64,000 nt of DNA, taken from contig CALFEQ010000054.1 in assembly GCA_937949945.1 (NCBI GenBank), positions 128,734-192,733 on the forward strand, given 5' to 3'. Below, one piece after another: positions 1 through 8,772 of the stretch. How positions within the stretch are numbered: position 1 is the first letter of the stretch; each line of letters begins with the position of its first letter. The notes under the pieces are model-generated. The model saw only the letters and a program-made list of their open reading frames with translations, did not search any database and was not told the DNA's origin. This stretch comes from an uncultured Myxococcales bacterium. GTDB taxonomy: Bacteria > Myxococcota_A > Polyangia > Polyangiales > Polyangiaceae. Both the position numbers and the translations under genes were made by a program.

Positions 1-1
1 G

Positions 2-1444
2 GCGGATCCCAATCTCGTGCTCCCCGAGCAGAACCGCGAGGGGCTGGCGGAGGAGGATCTCTCCGAGCTGAGCGACCTCGAGGAGCTCGAAGCCGACGAC
101 GGCGTCGACGACGAGCTCGAAGGCGACGAAGGGCCCGTCGAAGAGGAGGGGGATCTCGGGACCGCCTCGATCGGAGCGCCGTCGCTCCTCCCTGCCTCGA
201 TCGACCCCGCCTCGCTCGCGCCGCTCGCGGTCCCGACCGATCGTACGTGGTTCGCGGAGCGCTACCCGTGCCCGAACAACGCGAAGAAGTGCGTCTGCCG
301 CGGCTCGATGCACAACTGCCAGTTCCCGAACTCGCAGCCGGGACGGAACCGGTACCTGCCGCCCGAGGCCATCAAGGCGATTCGATCGGTCACCGGCACG
401 GAGACGAGGAAGCGCCTCATCAGCGCCCTCGGCAAGTGGGGGATCGAGCCTGGGACCGCGCTGTACGACGGAAGGGGCGTTCGACGCGGCGTGATTCAGA
501 CCCTCCCGTATCGCGAGGGCGCCGTCGGGAGCGTGACCGAGGAGTCGTCGTCGAACCGCTGCTTCTACCTCGACGGGAACGTGCTTCGGCAGAAGAACGT
601 CGACTTCCCGTGTGTCCGGATCAACGCCGGGCAGAGGAAGAAGATCGGCGGTCAGGAGTACGTCTATGCGTTCGCCGTTCGGCTCGACAATGGGATCAAC
701 GCGAGCGGCTGGATCCCGCGTTCGAGCATTCGCAGCGGCGCGTTCAAGATGAAGGCGTCGAAGCCGATCGGCGGGAACGACTTCGCGTCGACCGAGTACG
801 TGGTCAAGGACGTCTCGGACTACCCCTGCGAGCCCTGGCGGGACCCGCCGTGCCTCGCTCGCTTCCGCTACAAGGTCCGTCCGCGGAGCCAGCTCGAACG
901 CGGTGAGGATTTCGACGACTACGTGCTCCGGCCGGGCAGCGTGATCAACCTCCTCTACCAGACGCCGCTTCTCGGCGGTGCGTCGACCGACACCTTCCTC
1001 GTCGAGAAGAACAAGCTCGCGTTCAAACGGCTCAAGTCGCGCGACAGCAAGCACCGCACCGCGGTCCGCGTCCGGCTCTATCACAAGGGCGGGACGCGTC
1101 CGGTGGGCAGCGCCGCCTTCGTGTTCGGGAGCATCAACGGCCGCTTCGGGTGGATCGCCGCGAGCGCGATCAGGAAGGGCAAGGTCGCCTCGGCTTCGTC
1201 GACCAACCCGACCCCACCGGGAGGCGAGACGCCGGCGAATCCGGACTTCGACTGCACGAACAATCCGACGGGCTTTTTCTGCCAGACGTGCAAGGACAAG
1301 CCGGACGGCTTCTACTGCACCGAGGTCGCCCCCAACGCGGGCGTCTTCTGCAAGAACGGCCTGCCCGAGAAGGGCCTGAGCTGCGCATCCGCTGCCCAGA
1401 AGTGCAAGGGCCTGTCCGAGGAAGGCACCATCGTCTGCGAGTGA
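2..1444 (+). CDS. Exported SH3b-like, cysteine-rich protein, 5' end cut off
   Basis: The reading frame is open back to the window edge, so the true start and any signal peptide lie upstream. The visible part begins with an acidic linker rich in Glu and Asp (about residues 1-50 of the visible frame), followed by an Ala/Pro/Leu linker. Two later stretches end in GWIPRSSI and GWIAASAI, which resemble the closing strand of bacterial SH3 (SH3b) folds. The last 60 residues hold ten or so regularly spaced cysteines, suggesting a disulphide-bonded extracytoplasmic module. I do not recognise the family and assign no function. It is convergent with the membrane operon downstream, only 18 bases separating the two stops. 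Confidence 0.75.
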   Translation, partial: ADPNLVLPEQNREGLAEEDLSELSDLEELEADDGVDDELEGDEGPVEEEGDLGTASIGAPSLLPASIDPASLAPLAVPTDRTWFAERYPCPNNAKKCVCRGSMHNCQFPNSQPGRNRYLPPEAIKAIRSVTGTETRKRLISALGKWGIEPGTALYDGRGVRRGVIQTLPYREGAVGSVTEESSSNRCFYLDGNVLRQKNVDFPCVRINAGQRKKIGGQEYVYAFAVRLDNGINASGWIPRSSIRSGAFKMKASKPIGGNDFASTEYVVKDVSDYPCEPWRDPPCLARFRYKVRPRSQLERGEDFDDYVLRPGSVINLLYQTPLLGGASTDTFLVEKNKLAFKRLKSRDSKHRTAVRVRLYHKGGTRPVGSAAFVFGSINGRFGWIAASAIRKGKVASASSTNPTPPGGETPANPDFDCTNNPTGFFCQTCKDKPDGFYCTEVAPNAGVFCKNGLPEKGLSCASAAQKCKGLSEEGTIVCE

Positions 1445-1466
1445 CGTCCGCGTTCGCCGGCGTCAC
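1441..1466. terminator. Imperfect hairpin between convergent genes
   Basis: GTGACG at 1441-1446 pairs with CGTCAC at 1461-1466, and the stem continues inward with two mismatches. It spans the stop codon of the upstream + gene and the stop of the - strand operon, so it could work as a shared bidirectional terminator. There is no T-tract, which keeps confidence low. Confidence 0.3.
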
Positions 1467-3424
1467 TTCGCGTCGCGGGAGATCGCGACGAGCATCTTCC
1501 GGAGCTCCTCGATGATCACGAGCTCGTCGCCGCGCAGCGGATCGCCGGCCTTGGCGGTCGTCGCGCGCGTCCAGAGCTCGGCCGCGCGCTCGGGCGTGAC
1601 GCCCGTGCGCGCGGCGAGGAACGCCGCCGGATCGGCGCCGCGCGGGAGGATCTCGCGCATCCGGAGCTCGAAGAACCTCCCGTAGGCGGCGAGCGCGTGG
1701 GCGTGCGCGCGTGCGCGTGCGTAGAGCGCGCCGGTCGCCCGCACGTGCTCGGTGAACGCACGTCGCGCCTTCGTCACGTCCCGCCGCGGACGAGCGTGGC
1801 GGACCCCGTAGGCGAGGAACAGGATCGCCGCCGCCGCGAGCGCGTGCCACGCGCCCTTCCCGAGCCCGGCGGCGACGAGCGCCGCGAAGGGATTCGACGG
1901 CGGCGGGATCCCGTCCTCGGCGCGGGCCACGCGGATCTCGCCGAGCGTGGAGAATCCGTCTCGGCCCATGCTCGCGAGCCGGAACGGATCGTACGCGGCC
2001 GCGCGCAGGAGGGTGACGAGCGCGGCCGCATTCCGGCGAGGCATCACACCGGCATTCGTGAACAGGTCGGCGTTCGCGACGCCGAGCACGACGCCTCGCC
2101 CGACGCGCTTCTTCGCGGCGTACGTCCGATCGCCGAGGAAGGCGATCGCCTGGGCCCCTTCCCACGACAGCGCGTGGCGTCGAGCCGTTCGCGCGCCCTC
2201 GACGACGAGCGAAGGTCCGAGCGCCTCGACGTCGTCGTCCTCCTCCTCCTCTTCCTCGTCCACCTCGTCGAGCACGTCGCTCGGGCCGGGGATCCGCACG
2301 ACGAGGTCGCGCGTATCGGCGTCGTTCTGCTCGGCGCGGAGCTCGGAGGGCCATCCGGCCACGCGCCCGAAGAGCACGAGAGCTCCGCCGGCCTCGACCC
2401 ACCGCATCATGTGGGCACGCGCTTCGTCTTCGAGCGGCACGCGCTCCACGTCGACGATCACGACGGGTGCGCCTTCGTCGTCCTCGGGGATCGGCATCGT
2501 CGCGAGGGAGCTCTCGAGCCTCGCGACCGAGAAGCCGTTGCGCTCGAGGATCGCGATCGGCAGCTCGTCGCCTGCGGGATCGGCGCCGGGCTTCGTCGGC
2601 ACGCACCCCGCGCCGAGGATCACGAGCAGCGCGACGGCCGCCGTGCGCACGATCGCACGCGCCCGTTCGGCGACGCGGTCGACGGCCTCCACGCTCGCGC
2701 GAGCCCCACCGAACTCGACGGCGTCGACCTCGCGCACGATCTCGCGGAGCGACGCCTTCGCGTCTCGCTCCGTGCACGCGCGCACGTACTCGCCGTTCGT
2801 CCGATGGCGCGCGAGGCGAATGGCGCCGCGGCGATCGAGCGCCACGAGGCACGCGGCCAGGTAGAGCGAGAGCGCCCGATCGAGCTCGCCGCGCGTTCGA
2901 TGGGCATTGGCGAGGCCGAGCGCGGTCTCGGCGTCGTCGAGCTCGTGCTCCGGCCTCCGCTGGCTCTCGACGACCGCGGCGCGTCCTTCGGCCGGCTCCG
3001 TCTCCGCCGCCAGTCGGCGATCGCGTCGCAGCTTCGCGAGCGCGCGGACGACGGGGATCGCGATCGCGAGGATGATCCCGATGACGAGCGCGAAGAGCAG
3101 GACCTGGGCGACGGGGCCCATCCACGCGACGAGGCGCTCCAGCCAGTCGCTCTCCGTCAGAACGGACTCGCCACACGCCCTTCGGAGCCCTTCGCAGGCC
3201 TCGATCTCCTGGGCGAGCGGGCAGAGCGCGCGCTGTCGTGGGCCGAGCGGCCGGCTGGGCGCGCTGCAGAACGAGTAGTTGCCCGCCTCGTAGGCCGCCT
3301 TGCCGCTCGCATCGATCGCGTCGAGGTACGCGTCCGCGGAGACGCCGGACGGCTCGACGGCTGCGGCGGGAGCGGCGAGCGACGCGCAGCATGCGAGGAG
3401 GGCGAAGACGGCGCGCGCCTTCAT
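1463..3424 (-). CDS. DUF4129/DUF4350-like fusion membrane protein
   Basis: This 653-residue protein starts with a signal peptide (MKARAVFALLACC...), then a soluble stretch and a strong membrane helix at about residues 80-110. Residues about 140-250 have the DUF4129 pattern: an A-rich helical pair, a RLARHRTNGEY segment and a closing EFGGARAS like the usual YGG motif. A second hydrophobic segment ending in LGAGC follows, then a DUF4350-like part with GGALVLFG, an acidic run of Glu/Asp near residue 390, and a last membrane helix. In other genomes these two domains are usually separate neighbouring genes. Its ATG overlaps the upstream stop by four bases (ATGA at 3421-3424), so translation is coupled. 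The function is unknown; such loci usually sit with MoxR ATPases, but none is seen here. Confidence 0.75.
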   Translation of the reverse strand: MKARAVFALLACCASLAAPAAAVEPSGVSADAYLDAIDASGKAAYEAGNYSFCSAPSRPLGPRQRALCPLAQEIEACEGLRRACGESVLTESDWLERLVAWMGPVAQVLLFALVIGIILAIAIPVVRALAKLRRDRRLAAETEPAEGRAAVVESQRRPEHELDDAETALGLANAHRTRGELDRALSLYLAACLVALDRRGAIRLARHRTNGEYVRACTERDAKASLREIVREVDAVEFGGARASVEAVDRVAERARAIVRTAAVALLVILGAGCVPTKPGADPAGDELPIAILERNGFSVARLESSLATMPIPEDDEGAPVVIVDVERVPLEDEARAHMMRWVEAGGALVLFGRVAGWPSELRAEQNDADTRDLVVRIPGPSDVLDEVDEEEEEEDDDVEALGPSLVVEGARTARRHALSWEGAQAIAFLGDRTYAAKKRVGRGVVLGVANADLFTNAGVMPRRNAAALVTLLRAAAYDPFRLASMGRDGFSTLGEIRVARAEDGIPPPSNPFAALVAAGLGKGAWHALAAAAILFLAYGVRHARPRRDVTKARRAFTEHVRATGALYARARAHAHALAAYGRFFELRMREILPRGADPAAFLAARTGVTPERAAELWTRATTAKAGDPLRGDELVIIEELRKMLVAISRDAK

Positions 3425-4242
3425 GCGGCCTCGTCTTTCGGTGCGATGCTCGTGCGCTCGGCGCGCTCTCGTTCCATCCGCGCGGCGAGGCCGGCGAAGC
3501 GTGTCTGGATGTCCCAGCCCTCGGTGCGCGTGCGGATGTTCAGGTAGAGGAAGAACCGAGCCGTCGCGACCCAGGGCACCTGGACGAACAGGCCGATCGC
3601 CGCGAGCGTGCTCCATCCGCTCGACCAGACGGGATGGGGAGGTCGGAACTGGAGGAGCTCGCCGATGGCGGCGCGCCCCGTGACGTCTGCGAAGAGCGCC
3701 GCGCCGACCGGCACGAGCGTCGTCACGAGGACGCCGATCAGCGCCTCCGACATGGCGTTGCTCCCGAGCCACTGCGAGCGACCGAGCCCACCGGCGACGT
3801 GGCTTCGCTCGAGCAGCACCACCTCGCTCGTGAACAGGAACAGCGCCGCGAGCCAGACGCCGGGGATCACGAACACGCCGAGCCCGAGGAGCACGATGAC
3901 GAGCACGATCGCTCGCATGGCGAGCACCCGCGGCGCGTCGCGGAGCGCGGCGCGGAGGACGTCCGCTGCGCGAACGTCGTCTTGGAAGACGAGCCGCGAG
4001 GCGAGCACCGTGAACGGGATCTCGGCGACGGCCGCGAGCGTCGCGGCGACGACCCACGCGGTGAACGGGTGGAGGAGGTGGCCCGCCGCGAGGGAGACGA
4101 CCGCGAGCGGCACGACCGAGGCGAGGCCCACCTTCGCATAGGGACGGCCGTGGACGGCGACGAACCGCAGCGCGAGATCGAGCACGTCGGACGCCGAGCG
4201 GTCGCGGAAGACGACGCGCGCGCGGAGGAGGTCGAGGCTCAT
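3421..4242 (-). CDS. Multi-pass membrane protein of the RDD/SpoIIM operon
   Basis: This 273-residue protein has about six hydrophobic segments, including LAVVSLAAGHLL, a long IVLVIVLLGLGVFVIPGVWLA stretch near the middle and one close to the C-terminus. A run GVFVIPGVWLA with following LFLFTSEVV resembles the membrane-domain proteins annotated as glycerophosphoryl diester phosphodiesterase membrane domain or DUF4013, but I cannot place it firmly. Both ends overlap neighbours by four bases (ATGA), so it belongs to a tightly coupled four-gene operon with RDD, SpoIIM and the DUF4129/4350 fusion. It probably forms part of one membrane complex with them, which is an inference from the coupling. 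Confidence 0.65.
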   Translation of the reverse strand: MSLDLLRARVVFRDRSASDVLDLALRFVAVHGRPYAKVGLASVVPLAVVSLAAGHLLHPFTAWVVAATLAAVAEIPFTVLASRLVFQDDVRAADVLRAALRDAPRVLAMRAIVLVIVLLGLGVFVIPGVWLAALFLFTSEVVLLERSHVAGGLGRSQWLGSNAMSEALIGVLVTTLVPVGAALFADVTGRAAIGELLQFRPPHPVWSSGWSTLAAIGLFVQVPWVATARFFLYLNIRTRTEGWDIQTRFAGLAARMERERAERTSIAPKDEAA

Positions 4243-5273
4243 CGTCGCGCCTCCTCCTTCGACGGCACGTCGCCGGCGTCGTCGTCCGAGCGGCCGGCGA
4301 GGAGGATGTACGCGAGGACGAGCACGAAGAGCGTCGCTCCGACGACGAGCTTCACTTCGCTCGCCACGCTCGATGCCGACCAGAAGGCCTCGATCGCCGC
4401 CGCCATGAGGAGCATCACGGACGCGCCGCCGACGATGACGAGCACCTCGCGCGCTCGCCTCTGGAGCGAGACGAGCCTCGGGAGATCACCGGGCGCGACG
4501 AAGGACCAGCCCAGCGAGAGCCCCGAGCCGCCGGCGAGCACGATCGCGCCGAGCTCGAGCGACCCGTGCCCGACGATGAACGAGCCGACGTTCGCGCCCG
4601 CGCCCTGCGATGCGACGTAGCCCAGGATGGCGCCGATCGAGAGGCCGTTCTGCACGAGGTAGAACGCCGACCCGATGCCGCCGAAGAGGCCGAGCGCGAA
4701 GCATCGCAGCGCGATACCGACGTTGTTGTAGACGTAGAAGCCGGCCATCAGCGCGCCTTCGCCGGCCTCGCGGCCGCCCTCGAAGCCCTTCGCGTACGCC
4801 TCCGCGAGCGGCCGGAGCATCGCCTCGGGCACGACGCGGAACGCGAAAGCCGGATCGCGCGAAGCGAGCGCGAGCCCGAGCGCGAGCGGTACGAAGAAGA
4901 GCGCCGTGGCGAGCAGCATCTCGGGCTTGCGCCGTCGGACCGCGCGAGGGAAGGCGACCAGCCACGCGTGACGGAGGCGCGCTCTGTCGCGGTCCTCTCG
5001 CGTGGCCGCGTGGGGACCGTACACGACGCCGTGCGCCGCCGCCGTCAGCCCGCGCAGGTAATCGACGAGCGGCGCGCTGTATCGGGCGGCCTGCGCCGCG
5101 GCGAGATCGGCGCAGACGCTCCGGTAGAGCGGCGGGAGCCGGACGATGCTCTCCGTGTCGAGGCGACGAAGACCCTTCGAGGCCGCCGCTCGAGTGAGGG
5201 CGTCGAGCTCCTCCCACTCCGCGCGACGGCGCTCGACGAACGCCTTCTCGGTGAGCGTGGACGCGAGGCTCAC
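4239..5273 (-). CDS. SpoIIM (stage II sporulation protein M) family membrane protein
   Basis: The protein has 344 residues. The N-terminal third is soluble and helical (RRAEWEELDALTRAA), followed by four to five membrane segments. The hallmark SpoIIM stretch is present: FYVYNNVGIALRCFALGLFGG, then a GAILGYVASQGAG segment and FIVGHGSLELGAIVLAGGSGLSLGW. In Bacillus SpoIIM joins a peptidoglycan-remodelling complex, but in Gram-negative bacteria this family appears in RDD/DUF4129/DUF58 loci of unknown role. It overlaps RDD upstream and the next membrane gene downstream by four bases each. The family call is firm; a sporulation role is not implied. Confidence 0.85.
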   Translation of the reverse strand: MSLASTLTEKAFVERRRAEWEELDALTRAAASKGLRRLDTESIVRLPPLYRSVCADLAAAQAARYSAPLVDYLRGLTAAAHGVVYGPHAATREDRDRARLRHAWLVAFPRAVRRRKPEMLLATALFFVPLALGLALASRDPAFAFRVVPEAMLRPLAEAYAKGFEGGREAGEGALMAGFYVYNNVGIALRCFALGLFGGIGSAFYLVQNGLSIGAILGYVASQGAGANVGSFIVGHGSLELGAIVLAGGSGLSLGWSFVAPGDLPRLVSLQRRAREVLVIVGGASVMLLMAAAIEAFWSASSVASEVKLVVGATLFVLVLAYILLAGRSDDDAGDVPSKEEARR

Positions 5274-6097
5274 CGCGCGCCTCCTCGATCACCGGCGAGA
5301 GGCTGCGGCCGCCACGAGCGCGGCGCCTCCTCTCGGCCGGTGTTCACGGCTCGGTCGTAGACGAGCGCGAGCAGACGCGACGGATCCTCGTGCGAGACGC
5401 CGAGCCGCTCGCCGAGAGGGCGCGCGATCATCTCCGCGAGCTCGCGCTCGCGCGCGACGCCCAGCGTGTGACGGCGGCGGAGGAAGAGCTCGATGGCGGC
5501 GCGCTCCTCGGGGTCGAGCGATGGGTGGCTCGGCAGCATGGCGAGCTCGCGCGGGTGTGCCGGCGGCGTCAACACGAGCGGCCGCGCGGCGCGCGCGCGC
5601 TCGGGCGCGACGACCATCGTGCCTGCGACGAGATCTCCGAGGCGCTGGAAGCGCGACGAGAGCGTCATCGACACGAGGCCGACGACGTAGCCGATCGGCA
5701 AGAGGTCGGCGGCTCGGAGCAGGTTCCGGAGCGCCGCCGCCCTCCACCCGATCGGCCGTCCCGACGTCGTGACGACCCGCAGCCCGAACGCCATCTTGCC
5801 GGGCGAGCGCCCGGTCGCTCCCTCCCAGACGAGGAAGTAGAGCCACTGGGCCGCGAAGAGCGTGACGAGGACGAGCCCCGTCGCGGCCTTCGCCGTCGAC
5901 CCGATGTTTCCGGTCTCGAAGGCCGTGCCTGCCACCACGAGGAAGACGAGCACCGAGAGGAGCGTGACGGCGCCGTAGCAGACGAGGAGGTCGAGCGCGT
6001 GAGCGAACGCACGGCGCGCCGGTCCGGCGACGCGGTAGTGGAACACGATGTGCTCGGGCGTCTCGATGGCGACGACGGTGTCGAGAGGCTCGCTCAC
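5270..6097 (-). CDS. RDD family membrane protein
   Basis: The protein has 275 residues. RDD features are visible in order: RRAFAHALDLLVCYG (the Arg...Asp of helix 1), a second helix LVTLFAAQWLYFLVWEGATGRSPGKMAFGLRVV with the GRSPGK loop and a third helix followed by RFQRLGDLVAGTMVV carrying the terminal Asp. The last 100 residues are soluble and variable. It is the first gene of the coupled operon reading towards lower coordinates. RDD proteins are membrane proteins of mostly unknown function, some linked to transport. The start is the ATG at 6097; the upstream gene on the same strand ends 42 bases away. Confidence 0.88.
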   Translation of the reverse strand: MSEPLDTVVAIETPEHIVFHYRVAGPARRAFAHALDLLVCYGAVTLLSVLVFLVVAGTAFETGNIGSTAKAATGLVLVTLFAAQWLYFLVWEGATGRSPGKMAFGLRVVTTSGRPIGWRAAALRNLLRAADLLPIGYVVGLVSMTLSSRFQRLGDLVAGTMVVAPERARAARPLVLTPPAHPRELAMLPSHPSLDPEERAAIELFLRRRHTLGVARERELAEMIARPLGERLGVSHEDPSRLLALVYDRAVNTGREEAPRSWRPQPLAGDRGGAR

Positions 6098-6139
6098 GCC
6101 CTCATGCTATCAAGGGAGCGCTTCCCCCTCGCGCGTGCC

Positions 6140-6826
6140 TCAGCGGCGTAGGACCGGCCGGTCGCGTGGCACGTCGGCGTCGTCGCTCGTGCGCGGCGGA
6201 TCGATGGTGATGCCCTTCACGATGCGCGTGCTCGCGATCGCGAGGCGGGAGGCGAGGACGTCTTCGTCCTTCGCGGAAGGTACGGCCGTCGAGAAGTGCA
6301 CGAGCAGGCAGCGGCGCAAGAAGGCGCCGAACAAGAAGACGTGCCCTTCCACCCCGCCGCCCGGCCGGAGCGGGTCGAGCGCGACCCAGACGCGCGAGTC
6401 GTAGGCCGCCGGGCCGACGTGCACCTGGTCCTCGACCGTCATGAAGGAAGACGCGCGCGAGAGCCAACCGATCCGCTCCGCGCGCTCCTCGCAGCGCCGG
6501 CGGTTCACGAGGTCCGGCTCGTCGGTCGTCAGGATCGCGATGCGCGAGCTCGTCGGCGGATGCACCGCGACGAGCTCCGGGCTCCGGTGGTCGTCGATCG
6601 TCCAGGCCTTGCCGTCGGGCAGAGGCAGCGTGAGCTGGAAGCGCTTCGAGTGGAACGTCCCCCACGTGGCGTCGTCCGCCGGCAGCTCGGGCGGCCGCCC
6701 GGCGATCTCGGACATGCGCACGCCGTCGCCCGCCGGCTGACGAGCAGGCGCTCCCGAGCCGGTCTCGGCGCACGCCGCGAGGCTGACGAGCAAGCATGCG
6801 CCCACCAGCGCGCCGAGTCGCCCCAT
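6140..6826 (-). CDS. Predicted lipoprotein, unknown function
   Basis: The frame can be read from 6862, but its first twelve codons come from a heptad repeat array; the ATG at 6826 gives a clean lipoprotein signal (MGRLGALVGACLLVSLAAC, lipobox LAAC). The mature protein has about 210 residues with mixed alpha/beta character and no motif I recognise. The bases CAGGGA at the inner edge of the array could act as a weak ribosome site. It lies between ilvE upstream and the RDD operon downstream on the same strand, 42 bases from RDD, and could be cotranscribed with either. Confidence 0.7.
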   Translation of the reverse strand: MGRLGALVGACLLVSLAACAETGSGAPARQPAGDGVRMSEIAGRPPELPADDATWGTFHSKRFQLTLPLPDGKAWTIDDHRSPELVAVHPPTSSRIAILTTDEPDLVNRRRCEERAERIGWLSRASSFMTVEDQVHVGPAAYDSRVWVALDPLRPGGGVEGHVFLFGAFLRRCLLVHFSTAVPSAKDEDVLASRLAIASTRIVKGITIDPPRTSDDADVPRDRPVLRR

Positions 6827-6828
6827 TC

Positions 6829-6863
6829 CCTGGAGCCCGGAGCCTGGAGCCTGGAGCCTCAAG
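6829..6863. repeat. Heptad array, TGGAGCC on + strand (pyrimidine type for the - strand genes)
   Basis: Five imperfect copies of the 7-base unit TGGAGCC (complement GGCTCCA) run in phase. Read on the - strand, which is the coding strand of both neighbours, the array is AGGCTCC-type and begins 12 bases after the ilvE stop codon. It ends two bases before the start of the next gene. Confidence 0.9.
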
Positions 6864-6875
6864 AGGCCCCGAGCC

Positions 6876-7796
6876 TCACACCGCCGTCAACCACTCGGGA
6901 TGGCTGTCGTCGCTGCCGCGCACCACGTCGAAGAACTTCGTCTGCAGCTTCTTCGTGATGGGGCCGACGACGCCCTCGCCGATGGGCCTGTTGTCGACCT
7001 CGCGGATCGGGGTGATCTCGGCGGCGGTGCCGGTGAAGAAGGCCTCGTCGGCGAGCCAGAGCTGGTCGCGGGTGATGCGCGTCTCCTCCACCGTCAGCCC
7101 CATCTCGCGCGCGAGCGTGATGACGGTGTCGCGCGTGATGCCCTCGAGGATCGACGAGGAGAGGTCGGGCGTGAGGAGCTTGCCGCGCTTGACGATGAAG
7201 ATGTTCTCGCCGGACCCCTCGGACACGTAGCCGCTCGAGTCGAGCAGGATGGCCTCGTCGTAGCCGCCGAACTTCGCCTCGCGCTTCGCGAGGACGCTGT
7301 TCGTGTACTGGCCCATCATCTTGGCCTTCGCCAGGCTGACGTTGATGTGGTGCCGGGAGAAGGAGCTGATCTTCGTGCGGATGCCGTTCTTCAGCGCCTC
7401 GTCACCGAGGTATGCGCCCCACTTCCAGGCGATGACGGTCGTCCGGACGGGGTTGTCGGGCGCGTAGATGCCCATCGCGCCCTCTCCGAGATAGACGATG
7501 GGGCGCAGGTACCCCTCGGCGAGGTCGTTCGCCTTCAGGGTGTCGATGCATGCGCGCATGACCTGCTCGCGCGTGAACTTCGGCTGGAGCAGGATCATCT
7601 TGCACGTGTCGAAGAGCCGATCGATGTGCTCGCGCAGCCGGAAAACGTAGCTCTTTCCGTCGGCGCGCCTGTAGCAACGGATGCCCTCGAACGCGCCGAG
7701 CCCGTAGTGAAGCGAGTGGGTGAGAACGTGAACCTGGGCGTCGTCCCAGGCCACCATCTCCCCGTCGACCCAAATCTTCTGCAGCTTTTCGACCAT
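6876..7796 (-). CDS. ilvE: Branched-chain amino acid aminotransferase
   Basis: This 306-residue fold-type IV PLP enzyme transfers the amino group between glutamate and the 2-oxo acids of valine, leucine and isoleucine. The sequence follows E. coli IlvE closely: HYGLGAFEGIR near the N-terminus, RPIVYLGEG, the PLP lysine in AKAKMMGQY (Lys159), then SEGSGENIF, EGITRD and FFTGTAAEITPI. The length is standard. The start MVEKLQKIWVDGE matches the family N-terminus. About 190 bases upstream separate it from the Smr gene, and a heptad array follows its stop. No leader peptide or T-box was seen. Confidence 0.96.
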   Translation of the reverse strand: MVEKLQKIWVDGEMVAWDDAQVHVLTHSLHYGLGAFEGIRCYRRADGKSYVFRLREHIDRLFDTCKMILLQPKFTREQVMRACIDTLKANDLAEGYLRPIVYLGEGAMGIYAPDNPVRTTVIAWKWGAYLGDEALKNGIRTKISSFSRHHINVSLAKAKMMGQYTNSVLAKREAKFGGYDEAILLDSSGYVSEGSGENIFIVKRGKLLTPDLSSSILEGITRDTVITLAREMGLTVEETRITRDQLWLADEAFFTGTAAEITPIREVDNRPIGEGVVGPITKKLQTKFFDVVRGSDDSHPEWLTAV

Positions 7797-7986
7797 CGAC
7801 AGCCCGGCTTACAGAGGTTGGAGAGGTGGCTACCGCCGTTTTCCCGGGGGGGAGACTAGTCGTGACCTTCGCGTACGGCCAGCCTAATGCGCTCCGGCCG
7901 GTCTCCATCGCATGCTGCGGAGCGTCACCGGGCCCTCGACAGCGACGATGCGCCGCTCCACACGCCGTCGCGAAGGCGGAAGGCGG

Positions 7987-8772
7987 TCAGCGGCGGAGCG
8001 CGACGTAGACGGCGCCTTCGCCGCCGTCGTCCTCGCGTGCGGTCGCGAAGGCGGCGACGTGCTCGCGCGCGGGCCCTTGCGACAGCCACGCCGCGATCTC
8101 GCCGCGGAGCACGCCGCCGCCCACGGAGTGCTCGCCCTTGCCGTGGATGACGAGCACGCAGCGCTCGCCGCGCGCCCGCTGCGCGCGCAAGAACTCGAGC
8201 AGACGCTCGCGTGCCGCTTCGACGCCGAAGCCGTGGAGGTCGAGCCGGCCGTCGATCGGCAAGAGCCCGCGGCGCAGCTCGCGGACGAGGCTCGGCGGTA
8301 CGTCGAGGCGACGGCCCTCCACGCGCCTGCCGTCGTCCGTGACCTCGAAGCGCACGGCGTCGTCGACGAGTCGGCGCAGGTGATCGAGCACCGCCGCGGC
8401 CTCCTCGCTGGCCTTCTTCCGGAGGTCGACGGGCTCTGCCTTCGTGCTCTCGACGCGCGTCGCGTCCGAGACCGGGATGCGGCGATCCCTTCCCGGGAGC
8501 GGTGTGACGCCGCTCATGAGCCGGTGGAAGGTGAGCTCGTCGTCGCGATCGCTCTCCGTCGTGCGCTTCGGCGGAGGCGCAGGCCGTGGCGCCGGCGGCG
8601 GAGGCAACGGCTTCTTGCCTGCCGCGCGCCGCGCCTCTTCCTCCTTCTGCCGCTCCTGTTCGAGCTTCGCCTTCAGATCCCCGAGGCCTGCGGCGAGCGG
8701 CTTGAAGCCGGAGAACTTCTGGGCTGCGCCGCTCGTCTCGGGAGGATGCTTCGGCCGCTTCTTCTTCGACAT
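7987..8772 (-). CDS. Smr domain protein (MutS2-type nuclease domain)
   Basis: This 261-residue protein has a charged, proline-rich N-terminal half (Pro-rich run near residues 55-68) and a C-terminal Smr domain. The Smr signature LDLHG is at residues 177-181 and HGKG at 210-213, followed by a GGGVLRGEIAAWL segment. Smr domains bind and nick nucleic acid or RNA. The ATG at 8772 is shared with the upstream stop (TGATG), so translation is coupled to the ferredoxin-like gene. Stand-alone Smr proteins of this size are common in Proteobacteria (YdaL/SmrA-like). The precise substrate cannot be told. Confidence 0.88.
   Translation of the reverse strand: MSKKKRPKHPPETSGAAQKFSGFKPLAAGLGDLKAKLEQERQKEEEARRAAGKKPLPPPPAPRPAPPPKRTTESDRDDELTFHRLMSGVTPLPGRDRRIPVSDATRVESTKAEPVDLRKKASEEAAAVLDHLRRLVDDAVRFEVTDDGRRVEGRRLDVPPSLVRELRRGLLPIDGRLDLHGFGVEAARERLLEFLRAQRARGERCVLVIHGKGEHSVGGGVLRGEIAAWLSQGPAREHVAAFATAREDDGGEGAVYVALRR

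Noticed and set aside
2230..2280. GAC/GAG trinucleotide run as a separate microsatellite
   Set aside because: It encodes an acidic stretch in frame within the DUF4129/4350 gene, so it is better explained as coding sequence.
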